Assembly: GCF_019703515.2 (NCBI RefSeq)
Contig: NC_059359.1
Location: 1,357,501-1,421,500 of the forward strand
Direction: 5' to 3'
DNA length: 64,000 nt
From: Myxocyprinus asiaticus
Taxonomy: Eukaryota > Chordata > Actinopteri > Cypriniformes > Catostomidae
Position numbers and translations under genes: made by a program. The notes beneath the pieces are model-generated. The model had not been told where the DNA came from and did no database searches. It saw only the letters and a list, made by a program, of their open reading frames with translations. Of this stretch, positions 35,961 to 48,345 are shown piece after piece. Position 1 is the stretch's first letter, and the number at the start of each line of letters is the position of its first letter.

Positions 35961-36080
35961 GATGTCCGGAGAATAGCATAGGATTCATAGACAATTGGAA
36001 GAGTTTTTGGGGTAGACCTGACCTGCTAAAGAGAGATGGAAAAAAAATAAATAATTTAAGATAAACATCATATAAAGGTA

Positions 36081-36853
36081 GGGCTACTAAACATTAGACC
36101 TCTTTCAACCAAAGCACAAATTGTAAATGACATTATTACAGATCACAGTTTGGATGTGCTCTGTTTGATTGAAACCTGTTTTAAACCAAATGTATATATT
36201 AGTTTAGATGAATCTACTCCACCAGGTTATCGTTATAAACATGAGCCTCATCCGAAGGGTCGAGAAGGAGGTGTTGCTACAATTTACAGTGAAGATTTTG
36301 GTGTTACTCAGAGGACAGGATATATTTTAGTCTTTTGAACTAATAATGCTTAATGTGACACCGTCAGATATAGATAAAAATTATCTGTCGTCTTTTGCCC
36401 TTGCTACAGTATATAGATCACCCGGGCCGTATTCTGACTTCCTTGGTGAATTTGCAGTTTTCTATGAGATCTAGTAGTTACTGTAGATAGAGCTTTAATT
36501 GTTGGTGACTTTAACATTCACATAGATAATGAAAATGGCACATTGGGATTAGCATTTATCGAGTCAGACAAAATGTGACAGGACCAACGCATCGCCATAA
36601 TCATACGCTAGATTTACTTCTGTCATATGGAGTTGATGTTGATACTATAGAAATTCTACAGCAGAGCGATGACATCTCGGATCATTACATCGTCTCTCGT
36701 TTGTTGCGATCAGTTGATTTCACTCAATCTACACCACGCTATCATTCAGGTAGAACTATTCTTTCGATCACTAAAGATAGCTTCACTAATAATCTTCCAG
36801 AATTGTCTCACATACTCAGTAAGCCAAAAAGTTTGGAGAACTTGATGAAATAA
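36081..36853 (+). pseudogene. L2 ORF2 endonuclease domain remnant
   Basis: Translation gives LLNIRPLSTKAQIVNDII, then DVLCLIETCF (the conserved ET of the AP-like endonuclease), PPGYRYKHEP, and in another frame IVGDFNIHIDNENG. TGPTHRHNHTLDLLLS and SDHYIVSRLL (SDH motif) follow. At least two frameshifts separate these blocks. Confidence 0.85.
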
Positions 36854-37301
36854 CAGAAAATATAAATACAGTCTTCTCTAGAACTCTTGAGAGTGTCACC
36901 TCCCGTCAATTAAAGAAAATTAAAGAAAAAAGCCCCTCATCATGGTACAATGATCACACTCATGCTCTCAAGAGAGTAGCTTGGAAAATGGAGCACTAGT
37001 GGAAGAATAATAATTAGAGGTATTTCACGGTGCATGGAAGGATAGTGTTTGTAACTACAGACAGGCACTAAAAGCTGCCAGGTCAGCATATTTTAGCAAA
37101 CTCATAGAAAATAACCACAACAATCCTAGGTGTTTATTCAGTACTGTGGCTAAATTGGTTAGGAATAAAGCCTCGACTGAACCAGATATTCCGTCGCAGC
37201 ACAATAGTAATGACTTCATGAATTTCTTTACTGATAAAATTGAAATAATCAGAAATAAAATTTGAATTATGCAATCATCTGTCACAATACCATAGAAAAC
37301 A

Positions 37302-38440
37302 GTGTCTCATAATTTTCCTCACGTGCAACTTCAATCCTTCACTGTCATTGGTCATGAAAAGCTAACAAAACTTATCAAAAAATCAAAAGCCACAACATGT
37401 ATGTTAGATCCAATACCAACTAAGCTCTTAAAAGAGGTATTCCCTGTAATCTCAGAACCTCTTCTTAATATTATTAACTCCTCGCTATCCTTAGGACATG
37501 TTCTAAAAAACTTTAAAATGGCAGTTATCAAACTGCTTAAGAAGCCACAACTTGATCCTGGAGAATTGGTTAATTATAAACCAATTTAAAATTTCCCATT
37601 TATGTTGAAAATACTAGAAAAGGTAGTGTCCTCCCAACTATGTTCATTTCTACAGAGAAATGGTATATATGATGTATTTCAGTCAGGATTTAGGCCTCAT
37701 CACAGTACAGAGACTGCACTTATCAGAGTTACTAATGACTTCCTCTTATCATCTGATCGCGGCTGCATTTCTCTTCTAGTGCTTTTAGATCTTAGTGCTG
37801 CCTTTGACACCATAGATCATGACATTCTCTTGAATAGGCTGGAGAATTATGTTGGCATTAGTGGACTTGCATTAGCATGGTTTAGGTCCTATTTAGCAGA
37901 TCGCTACCACGTTGTCTGTGTAAATGAGGAATTGTCAAACCAAACAAAAGTTAAGTATGGAGTGCCACAGGGATCAGTTTTAGGGCCTCTACTTTTCTCC
38001 TTATATATGCTTCCCCTGGGGGATATTATTAGGAATTGTGGAGTAAGTTTCCACTGTTATTTCTTCTAAACCCAAATTAGCGGAATGTATCAATGAAATC
38101 AAAGATTGGATGGCCAGAAATTTCCTTCTACTCAATTCTGACAAAACAGAGGTACAAATTATTGGACCAAAAACTTCTAAAGACAAGCTGCTAAAATATA
38201 ATTTGACTCTCGATGGATGTACTGTTACATCATCTTCTACAGCGAAGAGCTTAGGTGTTATATTTGATACCATTATGTTCTTTGAAAATCTAATTTCCAA
38301 TGTTTGTAGAACAGCATTCTTCCACCTCAGAAATATTGCTAAGTCACGACACATGCTCTCTGATGCTGATGCCGAAAGTCATGTGAATAATTCATGGATT
38401 TATGACCTCAAGACTAGATTATTGTAATGCATTACTGGGA
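37302..38440 (+). pseudogene. L2 reverse transcriptase remnant lacking the YADD site
   Basis: Blocks in order are [66 protein letters not shown] and [20 protein letters not shown], then FHCY at 38037-38066. There the sequence jumps to [17 protein letters not shown]: about 22 bases that would code the ADDTQLY active site are missing, and the frame shifts. Downstream MARNFLLLNSDKTEVQIIGP and RLDYCNALLGG-like coding continue in another frame. It is catalytically dead. Confidence 0.9.
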
Positions 38441-39531
38441 GGAAGTCCAGCAAGTTCAGTAAATAAACTTCAACTGTCAGAGTGCTGACTAGAACCAAGA
38501 AATATGATCGTCGTTATATTGGCTACCTGTTACATTTCGTATTTTAAAATTCTGTTATATACATACAAAGCTTTGAATGGTCTAGCTCCAGTCAGGAGCT
38601 TTAGTTGGGTCTACCGGAACCAGAAACATTTCACAGAAACATTTCTCATAATCTATAACTCTGCAATAAATTGAATGGCATCTACGCTAATATTATTCTA
38701 TTTGTTTCCATGTCTCAACCTTGGGATTCATATCCCGAGGTTACCAGAGCCGGCCAGATCCAGCTCCGTTCCTGCTTGGTGTCGGACTCCACTGCTGTGA
38801 TGACGACAAACTACAGCCGCTGCTAGCCAGACATCACTTTAGTCTTTTACGACGGAATTCAGAGGATGAACTGATGCCAACTCCAACCGTAAGACATGCC
38901 TGAACCTTGGATTTAGGATGGATCCCACCGAACCTCTCCGAAATGACCTGCCGGTTGAGCTGAGATCAATCTCTTGAAATGGAATACATAGACTATCAAT
39001 TATTTGCCCACAAAAGCCTTCATCAGCCAGCTAAAAAAGGACAATGCATCAATGTGAACGTCTGCAGTTAATCCAGGATGAACTTCAAAGACATTAGTCA
39101 TTAATCTTACAGTTCTTACAAAAAAGACTCTTAACACTTACTTAATTTACTCATATTAAACCATGCACTGCACATAAATAACTAATATTGGCATTATATT
39201 CATGTTGTTTAGTCAGAGGGGAACTGGCCCCCACAGTGAGTCTGGTTTCTCCCAAGGTCATTATTCTCCATCAACCAACATCTTATGGAGTTTTATGTTC
39301 CTTGCCACAGTCGCCTTCAGCTTGCTCTCTGGGGTTATAAATACAATTATTATCTGACTACTTAATTATTTATTTTTATACACAATTTACAATTACACAA
39401 TGATGACTCTAAGACTTTATAGATATTACAGTTTAATTTTCTGTTAAAGCATGATTTCTGTAAAGCTGTTTTGAAATGATGTGTGTTGTGAAAAGCGCTA
39501 TAAAAATAAAAATGACTTGACTGGCCTGACA

Positions 39532-40314
39532 GAATCAGCTCACTCGTGTGTGTTAGTGTGATCTTCAGGATAATGAATTCTTGGAGAACACACAGTTATC
39601 ATACGGTCTCTTTTGGCTTTGAATATCGAGAGGCTCATTTATTAGAAGATCAGAGCTGTTTTCAGGAAATACAGTCAGATTATGGACCAACAAAGGAATG
39701 TTCCCTATATTTTTCCTTAGTAAATTCTTATTACTCTCTGCTTTATATCCCAGTGGACCAGAACATTTTCATGATCAAACTACTGAAGTTTAAAGCGGAT
39801 CTAAAACATCTCTGTCTTTATGCTCTCATACTCGCGAGGCATGAAACTAGTCTAATTACATGGTCTTTAGGAACCTTATTGGACAAATAAAAAGCTAATT
39901 AAAATAATTACACTATTCATAGTATTGCTTGATTTTACATTACAAGCAAGAACATTGCAAACATGTCTTGAAAATCTGATATATCGCCGAGCCCTATTTC
40001 AGACAATAACATATGTTATGAAAGTATTGGTTCTAGTGTGTTTGCCTAATGGATTCTTAAATATAAATTATTGCATCTCACCTCGAGATATTTTTGCTCT
40101 TTTGCTGGAGTCACTGTCATCCATTTCAGAGTAACAGTCCTGACAGCAGCTCTTTATAATGCTATCGGCAAAACACAACTACAACCCTAAGATGACAAAC
40201 AACATACACCGCCTCTCCACTGCATTACATTACAGCTCTTTGTTTTTAAATAAAAAAAACTGTGTTTCATTTGTTTCTAGACGGAAATTAGATTTTCACC
40301 TTGGAGCTTAGTTA
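39532..40314. other. Non-coding stretch
   Basis: No gene; short open frames lack recognised domains. Confidence 0.4.
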
Positions 40315-41659
<1,345 letters not shown>

Positions 41660-41664
41660 TATGT

Positions 41665-41846
41665 TTCCAGCATGGCATGGAGAACCGGCAAGTAAATTAT
41701 TTTTTTCTCTCTCCTCTCTCTCTCTCATCGCCGCTCCGCCCTCCCCTGATCCAGATAGACGGGGATGACCTGCCGGCAGACGGGGCGCAAGGCACGTCCC
41801 CCCCCCCATGCTGGGGGCTCCCCGGCCTGAGAGAACGGGGGAGGAA
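41665..41846 (+). repeat. Possible LTR-element internal 3' fragment
   Basis: GC-rich sequence ending in a purine tract (GAGAACGGGGGAGGAA) directly before an LTR start at 41847, as expected for a polypurine tract. A CTCTCTC tract lies at 41707-41728. Confidence 0.5.
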
Positions 41847-42074
41847 TGTGGCAGGGCGGAGGGCGGGGCTGGGCCGTGATTCCACACACCCGGCCCCTAA
41901 TTGGGCTGATAAGCCCAAGAGGGATAAAGGCTGACTGGAGACGGAGAGAGAGAGTTACGGACAGCTCTCCGACACCTGTGTGTGTGTTTTGTCTTTTTGG
42001 TTCAGTTTATAATTAAACTATTATTTATATTATCAAGCCGGTTCTCGCCGCCTCCTTTCCATTGATGTGTTACA
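41847..42074 (+). mobile_element. LTR of the small gypsy-like family (3' LTR or solo)
   Basis: It begins TGTGGCAGGGCGGAGGGCGG and ends GATGTGTTACA. It shares GGGCCGTGAT, GGGATAAAGGC, GAGAGAGAG and GGTTCTCGCCGCCTCCTTT with LTRs at 57609, 58284 and 61551. A purine tract precedes it. Confidence 0.8.
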
Positions 42075-42879
42075 AAGACAAAGAAAGAAAATACTTTTGT
42101 TAATCATAAAATAATGGGCGAATACTTTCAGATGAATTGACCTGACTGATACATCATCCTGTCTCTACTATGAAGTATACCTGAGCCCAGTTGAAATTTG
42201 AGTAAAGGTGTAAGAAGAAAGGCTGCTAACGAATTGGTGCCTGCAATCGTTTACAGATCTTGAATCTTTCTAGTCTCCCGTTCAGCTGCAGAATATCCCA
42301 TCAGGCGTGTTTTGCACCTGAAAGTGGCGTCTGACACATAAAAGACTTTCCACGTGCGAGGAGGTTCACAGCAGATGGAGGAGTTTCTTTCAAAGCGCTT
42401 GTGATCCATTTGTGATTGTGTAATGATGCCGCATTGACGTGTGTTCCAAATAAAGCCATGATGCTGAACTCTGTCATATAATGATGCTGCATTAGTACAG
42501 AGATCATTATAAACAAACATCTCCAACCACATTATCTTTTGAATGTTTAGTTAAAGGTGCACTATGTACTTGATGATTCAGTTCATGTGAAAACATAACT
42601 TTTTTGGCAGTGTAACAAATAACCACTGCGCACAAGCACATACAGGAAGTTGCTTTCAGAGTTTAATGGAATACTTTGTGGTTTCCATTAAGTGTGCTGA
42701 AATCCCACATACAGCCTACAGTCGTCATTGTACTGAAGATACTGCAGTAAATCACTCAGTGTGCATGATAGCTGTGTAAATTAGAAGATAAATGTTATCT
42801 CTGTTTAGGGACGCTGCTAATAGTTTTACCCTGCTACATTTTGTTTAGAATAAAACGGCATCATTAATATAACATTTTA
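42075..42879. other. Non-coding stretch
   Basis: No gene and no recognised repeat. Confidence 0.4.
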
Positions 42880-44430
42880 CAGTGCTGTGAAAAAGTATTT
42901 TCCTCTTCCTGATTTCTTCTATTTGTGTGTATTTTTTATACTAAATTGTTTTAGATCTTCAAACGAGATATAACATAAAACAAAGGCAACCTGAGTAAAC
43001 ACAAAATACACTTTTCAAATATATAGATATATATAGGTATATTTTTTATTGAGGCAAAAAAGTTATCCAATACCTATATCACCCATGTGAAAAACTAACT
43101 GCCCCCTTAAACTTCTAGCTGCCACCTTTAGCAGCAACAAAGAAATGCTTCCGATAACTGGAGATCAGTCTTTCACAACACTGTGGGGGAATTTTGTCCC
43201 ACTCTTCTTTCCAGAACTGCTTTAGTTCAGCCACATTGGAGAGTTTTCGAGCATGAACTGCCCATTTAAGGTCCTGCAACAGCATCTCAATCGGGTTCAA
43301 ATCAGGACTTTGACTACGCCACCCCAAAACTGTAATTTAGCTTCTTTTGGGGCATTCAGAGGTGGACTTCCTCCTATGCTTTGGATCATTGTCTTGCTTC
43401 ATAATCCAGTTGTGCTTGAGCTTCAACTCACGGAGTGATGACCGGACGTTCTCCTTTAGGACTTTCTGGTAGAGAGCAGAATTCATGTTTCTCTCAATAG
43501 CAAGTCGTCCTGAAGCAGCAAAGCATCCTCACACCATCACACTACCACCACCATGCTTGACCGTAGATTATTCTGTGTTTGATTTACACCAGATGTAACG
43601 GGACCCCTGTCTTCCAAACAGTTCCACTTTCAACTCATCGTACACAGAACATTCTCCCAAAAGCTTTGAGGATCATCAAGGTGTGTTTTGGCAACATTCA
43701 GACGAGCATTAATGTTCATCTGGGTTAGCAGTGGTTTTCGCCTCAACACTCTTCCATGGATGGCATTTTTGACCCGTGTCTTTCTGATAGTGGAGTCATG
43801 AACAGTGACCTTTATTGATGCGAGAGACGCCTGCAGTTCCTTGGATGTTGTCCTTGGCTTTATTGTGACTTCCTAAATGAGTCGTCACTGTGCTCTTGGA
43901 GGAATTTTGGAAGGTCAGCCACTTCTGGGAAGGTTCACTACTGTGCCAAGTCTTCTCCATTTGGAGATAATGGCTCTCACTGCGGTTCTTTGGAGTCTCA
44001 GAGCCTTTGAAATAACTTTGTACCCCTTCCCAGACTGATGTATTTCAATCACCTTTATCCTCATCACTTCTGGAATTTCTTTGGACCTTGGCATAGTGTG
44101 CTACTGGGTGACCTTTTAGCCAACTTCATGCAGCTGAACAAGTTGTATGTAGGTGTTGATTTGATTGATCAGGGCTGGCAGTAATCAGGTCTGGGTGTGT
44201 CTAATCCAGCTGAACCCCATTATGAATGCAGTTTCATAGATTTGGGGATTTACACACATGCCCAATTGGTATTGGATCACTTTTTTTGCTTCAATAAACA
44301 ACATTATCATTTAAAAACAGTATTTGGTGTTTACTCAGCTTACCTTTGTTTTATGTTAAATTTTGTTAGAATTTTTGAAACTATTTAGTATGAGATATAC
44401 ACAAAAACAGAAGAAATCATACTTTTTCTC
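42880..44430 (-). mobile_element. Tc1-like transposon (family D), right end eroded
   Basis: The left end CAGTGCTGTGAAAAAGTATT follows a TA. At the right the mirrored arm (TTTACTCAGCTTACC, AGAAGAAATCATACTTTTTC) stops before the terminal CAGCACTG. The transposase is on the minus strand. About 1.55 kb. Confidence 0.88.
43115..44094 (-). pseudogene. Tc1-like transposase (family D), disrupted
   Basis: Start ATG at 44094 (MPRSKEIPEVMRIKVIEIHQ) with helix-turn-helix KVISKALRLQRTAVRAI. The catalytic blocks are Asp in DELKVELFG, Asp in KQDNDPKH and Glu in LNPIEMLLQDL. The C-terminus ends KHFFVAAKGGS. All three acidic residues can be seen, but a TAA stop lies between the second and third blocks (near 43338), and the middle needs at least one frameshift. 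Not functional as it stands. Confidence 0.87.
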
Positions 44431-45134
44431 ATTCCATTAATTTCACATGGAGGTTTGGGAATCGAGAACAGCCATTTTTTATATAATAAACCTCTCATCA
44501 TGCAGTCGTGCTTTAATGGACATTGCACTGGGAGTCCAACCTGAAACAAGAAAACTGGTGAGACATCTGCAGTTTTACGTGACAAGTGTCATGATGGAAA
44601 CGATCTTGACGCACATTTGTGAGGGCATGAACAACTGTGATTGATTGAGACACAATTAGAGCTCATTGTGTCAAGCATTCTTAGAACAATAAACACACTG
44701 GTGACAGCTGCTCTTGGGACCGGCGCTGCACATTTTCATCTTATTCAGGATTGACAGCAGAGGAGGCGGAGTCTGTCTGAGGCTTAGAGAAAAGGAATGC
44801 CGTGGGATGAAACATAGTTGGGCACATCTATAATAAAAGCTGTTTTCTGATGTTCCGACGGTCTGCAGTTTCAACCAGAACTGATTGGACCCAAAAAAGT
44901 GACAGGGCGAGTCGCAATCCGTTCAGGTTGGTCTCACAGGACGACGAGGATCCTGTTTTTGCTCATTTTAAAAAGGTCACATACATGTTCATGTGCGGAG
45001 AAATTCTGGCCTGTCAGAAACTGAATGAAAATGGTGTTGAATGTCATTGTGCTTTGAGCTTCACTGTAACTTCAGCTGTCATAGAAGCCAGAGAGTGCTT
45101 GAAAAATGTCATGCACATCAGGGATGGCATGAGG
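44431..45134. other. Non-coding stretch
   Basis: No gene. An open frame at 44850-45146 has no recognised domain, and its end overlaps a MITE terminus. Confidence 0.4.
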
Positions 45135-45183
45135 TTGAGTAAATGATGACAGAATTTGTATATTTGGGTGAACTATCCCTTAA
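45135..45183. repeat. Right end of a TTA-type MITE
   Basis: TTGAGTAAATGATGACAGAA and TTTGGGTGAACTATCCCTTAA match the right end of the element at 14802-15042. The left half is not seen. Confidence 0.65.
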
Positions 45184-45327
45184 CTATCGCCTTCAAGTCT
45201 GGTCCACTTTACATCTTATTCTGACCAAGAACCGCCTACTTAGACAGGAAGAGTGTGTCTGTATACCTCTTTTACTTGATGGATGGTTTTAATAACTCAT
45301 CTCGCACTGTTGGTTTGGGAATCGATT

Positions 45328-46330
45328 ACGGCTGGGTATTGATACAGATTTCCCGATTCGATTTCGAATCATATGGGTGTATTTCAATTATAATGTCCCT
45401 TTTGCCTACATATGAAATAAATTATCTCCCAGCTAATGCTGTTAATTATACAGGCGACCTTCTAACTAGGTAACTAAGTTTTCCATCATTTTGGTCGCAT
45501 TGTGGCTTTTTTTTTAAATGAGTAAATCCATGTATTCAATCAATAAATAAGATATTATATTTCATATATTACAACCCCAATTCTGAAAAAGTTGGGACAG
45601 TATGAAAAATGCTAATAAAAACACTCTTTGCTGTATTGAAAGCTCTACAACTACACATTATTTGATGTTTTACCTTGTGAATTTTTTAAATTGTTTTATG
45701 TACAGTAATTTCAAATCAGATGATTGCAACATGCTCCAAAAAAGTTAGGACAGTCGAGTGTTTGCCACTGTGAAACGTCACCATTTCTTGGCTTTATCTC
45801 TTCAATGCCATGCATGATTACAATTGTTTATTTTATGTTGTTTTTGATCAACAACTGACTGTAAAGAACAGAAAGAGTATTAAAAGAGACATTATTCAAT
45901 GACAAATCGGTCGCGTGGATCTCGTCTTTGGACACACAGAACAACTTTTACTCACTGCTGAATACTCCACCAATATACAACACAATTACTGCTGAGCGAA
46001 GTTTTACCAGTCAGTTGCCAAATATATACATTCTTAGTCTCACAGTGTGACATCACAGTGATATCCTCTCATTGTAGCGGAGAGTTGCACATAGAGTAAA
46101 AGATCGATCTTGGGATTTAAGAACCGATATCGAAATCGATATTTTTACCCACCCCTACAGTCGATTTCCCAATTTGATTTGATTCCGATTCACAAGCTCT
46201 CGATCCGATTTGATTCCGATTTTGGATAAGATTGGATTTGATTGTTCCCTTTGGGTATATTTCATGTATAAGGTTAATTTTGCTTAAATATGAAAAAGTA
46301 TTTCTCAGCAAATGCTGTAAATTGTGTAGG
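45328..46330. repeat. hAT-like family A copies with an inserted or fused repeat
   Basis: The left end near TACGGCTGGGTATTGATACAG, with CATATGAAATAAATTATCTCCCAGC, matches family A reversed. The other side near 46100-46158 ends ATCGATATTTTTACCCACCCCTA. A second partial copy follows at 46160-46330 (GATTCCGATTCACAAGCTC). Bases 45573-45760 (ACAACCCCAATTCTGAAAAAG, TTGGGACAG) are a different common fish repeat placed inside. Confidence 0.65.
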
Positions 46331-46609
46331 GAACCTTCTAACTTGGTTTATAACGGAAATCAAACAACAAAACGATTTAAGCGATATAATAATCTGCACA
46401 ACCAAAACTGAAGTAAACTGTAAATTAAAAGTAAAAGATCCATCTTGGGTTTTAAGAATCAACATCGAGATCGTTCAAATGAAGATTGCGATGAATCTAA
46501 ATATCGTTGTTTGTACCCAACTCTTCCGCGCTGTTCATGAGTGATACCACAAATCAAGCGGCCCGTTGAGGAGAGGCGTGCTATTACTTTACTTTACTAC
46601 ACTTACAAC

Positions 46610-46937
46610 TAGATGTCAACCGATATATCGGTTTTACTGATTAATCGGAGCAGATATTTGCTTTTTGGAATGATCGGTTATCTGCTAAAATAAATGCCAA
46701 TAGTTGTCAGTCGATTTTGTTTGTTTGTTTGTTTTATTTCTCCGTTCGTTCTATATACTCACCTGGATGATTTTTTAGAATCTCACCTAGTCTCATAGAA
46801 TGAACGTTATTATAGCAAAATTTTTTCAAAATGACTTTTACGTGCCATTTTTTAAAACGATTGGCCGATTAATTGTTATCTGTCTTTTTTCTCCTTCTTA
46901 GTTGTTATCAGAAGATTCCAGTATCGATTGAGACCTA
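46610..46937. mobile_element. hAT-like MITE (328 bp) with 8-bp duplication
   Basis: Ends TAGATGTCAACCGATATATC and, reversed, TAGGTCTCAATCGATAC are imperfect inverted repeats. Flanks CTTACAAC (46602-46609) and CTTATAAC (46938-46945) form an 8-bp duplication with one mismatch. No coding. Confidence 0.8.
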
Positions 46938-46944
46938 CTTATAA

Positions 46945-47065
46945 CCACCTAGAACACTCTAGCAACCATATAGCAACACCATAGCAATCACTAACAGCAC
47001 TCTGGCAACTGCATATCAATGCTCTAGCAACCACTAAAACACTAGCATCACTGTGGCATGCTTTG
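46945..47065. repeat. Degenerate short tandem repeat (TAGCAACCA type)
   Basis: Repeated forms of CTCTAGCAACCA, ATAGCAACACC and CTAGCAACCACTA at about 20-30-bp spacing. Confidence 0.65.
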
Positions 47066-48013
47066 TGTGGGTAACCACCACTCACTGTTTCTTGAGAAAT
47101 TCTAGTAACTGTTTGTGTTGTGTTGGGTAATAAATGCAGATAGCATAAATTGGTTGACACTTTTCTTTAAGGCTGATGTATTCTGGCTACCCAGTTAAGC
47201 AAAGAAGCCAAAGGCTGTTCTAAGAACTGTTTCCTGAAGTAAAAAACCCCGCCGGTGTAATGCACCCGCTTCTGATCAGACTTCACCTGGTCATTGTATA
47301 TTTGTGTAATTAGAAAGGTGGTTTCTGGGGGTGTTCTGTTGGAGTCTCACCCGCCTCAGAAAACCCCATAAATATTTCATGTCAGGTGGCCGCGGATAAC
47401 ACGACACGCTCGCCTGGCCCTTTTGTGCTGCGTGACATTCCCTGCGGCGATGGAGTGGCCGGTAGGCACGCTCTGTTTCTATTAATGCTTTTGTGCGTGA
47501 GAGATACTGTATGTATAGCAGGCAGTAATGCAGTCCAGTGTTTGAACAGACTAAGTCTAAGAACTACTTTGAAGAAAAGCAACAGGAGAATGTCTTGTAG
47601 ATTTGGCTTTGGCGACTTCAGCCTTTTACATGGCAGAAATACTTTTCCTAATCTGTATTTCTTCTCTTGTTTTCCAGCAAAAATATCTAAGCATCCTTAA
47701 CTTTGCATAAGATTTAATATGTGAATACGTAGTGCATATGTTTTGAATTAAGTTTCTTTTTTCTTACGAATATCAAATTTAAAAAAATAAGCATTTTTTA
47801 ACAATTTGCTAATGTGATTAAGAAAACACACTTAATTGAAGATACTGTATGTTCTCATAATATCGTATGCAATATAAGTTTTAAGGACGCTTCGAGATTT
47901 TTAACGCTTCGAGATTAAGCTCAAGTCAATTTCTCTTCTTTTAAAACAGTAACTTACGGTTATTTTTTATACTGATTCCAAAATGTTTTATTTTTTTTGC
48001 ATTGTTTACACAG
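47066..48013. other. Sequence upstream of the first cdk14 exon
   Basis: No gene supported. Bases 47200-47480 are balanced in composition. A T-rich tract precedes the acceptor CAG at 48011-48013. The first coding exon of full-length CDK14 is not recognisable here. Confidence 0.5.
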
Positions 48014-48259
48014 ATATGTGTCACGAAGATGTCCACTCGCAGCTGTCAGGGATCAGACGCGCTCATCAAGACGTTAGACACCATCCCTGAAGATAAGAAA
48101 GTGCGAGTGCAGCGGACGCAGAGCGGCTTTGATCCCTTCGAGAAACCCGCCAGCCAGGTGAAGCGCGTTCACTCTGAGAACAATGCCTGCATCAACTCCA
48201 AAAGTCCCTCCGCCGGGAAAGAGTCTCCCAAACTACGACGCCACTCCAGTCCCAGTTCT
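48014..48259 (+). CDS. cdk14: cdk14 (PFTAIRE-1 kinase) coding exon, N-terminal regulatory region
   Basis: This internal exon has 82 codons and is phase 0 at both ends. Its translation (start ICVTKMSTRSCQG, middle LDTIPEDKKVRVQRTQ, then VKRVHSENNACIN, end RRHSSPSS) matches the N-terminal regulatory part of vertebrate CDK14 almost residue for residue, as I recall the human protein (about residues 42-123). It follows a T-rich tract ending in CAG at 48011-48013 and is followed by a GTGAGT donor at 48260. CDK14 is a cyclin-Y-dependent Ser/Thr kinase that acts at the plasma membrane and phosphorylates LRP6 in Wnt signalling; this segment lies before the kinase domain and is rich in Ser and basic residues. 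The ATG at 48029 corresponds to the start of a known shorter human isoform. The upstream exon coding the first ~41 residues is not visible in the window. Identity is secure; the exact use of the ATG as a start is inference. Confidence 0.96.
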
Positions 48260-48263
48260 GTGA

Positions 48264-48265
<2 letters not shown>

Positions 48266-48299
<34 letters not shown>

Positions 48300-48345
48300 G
48301 TGGAAAGTGTGTGTGTGTGTTTGCGTGGAAAGTGTGTGTGTGTTA
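48266..48345 (+). repeat. GT microsatellite just inside the cdk14 intron
   Basis: A GTGTGT run starts six bases after the exon end. Two copies of GTTTGCGTGGAAAGTGTG-type units follow. Confidence 0.93.

Larger units (their letters stand above)
34930..39531 (+). mobile_element. Long L2-type LINE, decayed but near full length
   Basis: The order is a 5' leader, an ORF1 with an esterase-like segment, an endonuclease, a reverse transcriptase, and a 3' tail ending GCGCTATAAAAATAAAAATG. The tail is the same as that at 8132-9296. At about 4.6 kb it is much longer than typical truncated copies. The left boundary is approximate. Confidence 0.85.

Noticed and set aside
44850..45146. 98-codon open frame
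   Set aside because: Its end runs into a MITE terminus and it has no recognisable domain.
47386..47700. 104-codon open frame as a possible upstream cdk14 exon
   Set aside because: The sequence does not resemble the known CDK14 N-terminus, and no splice sites join it in frame to 48014.
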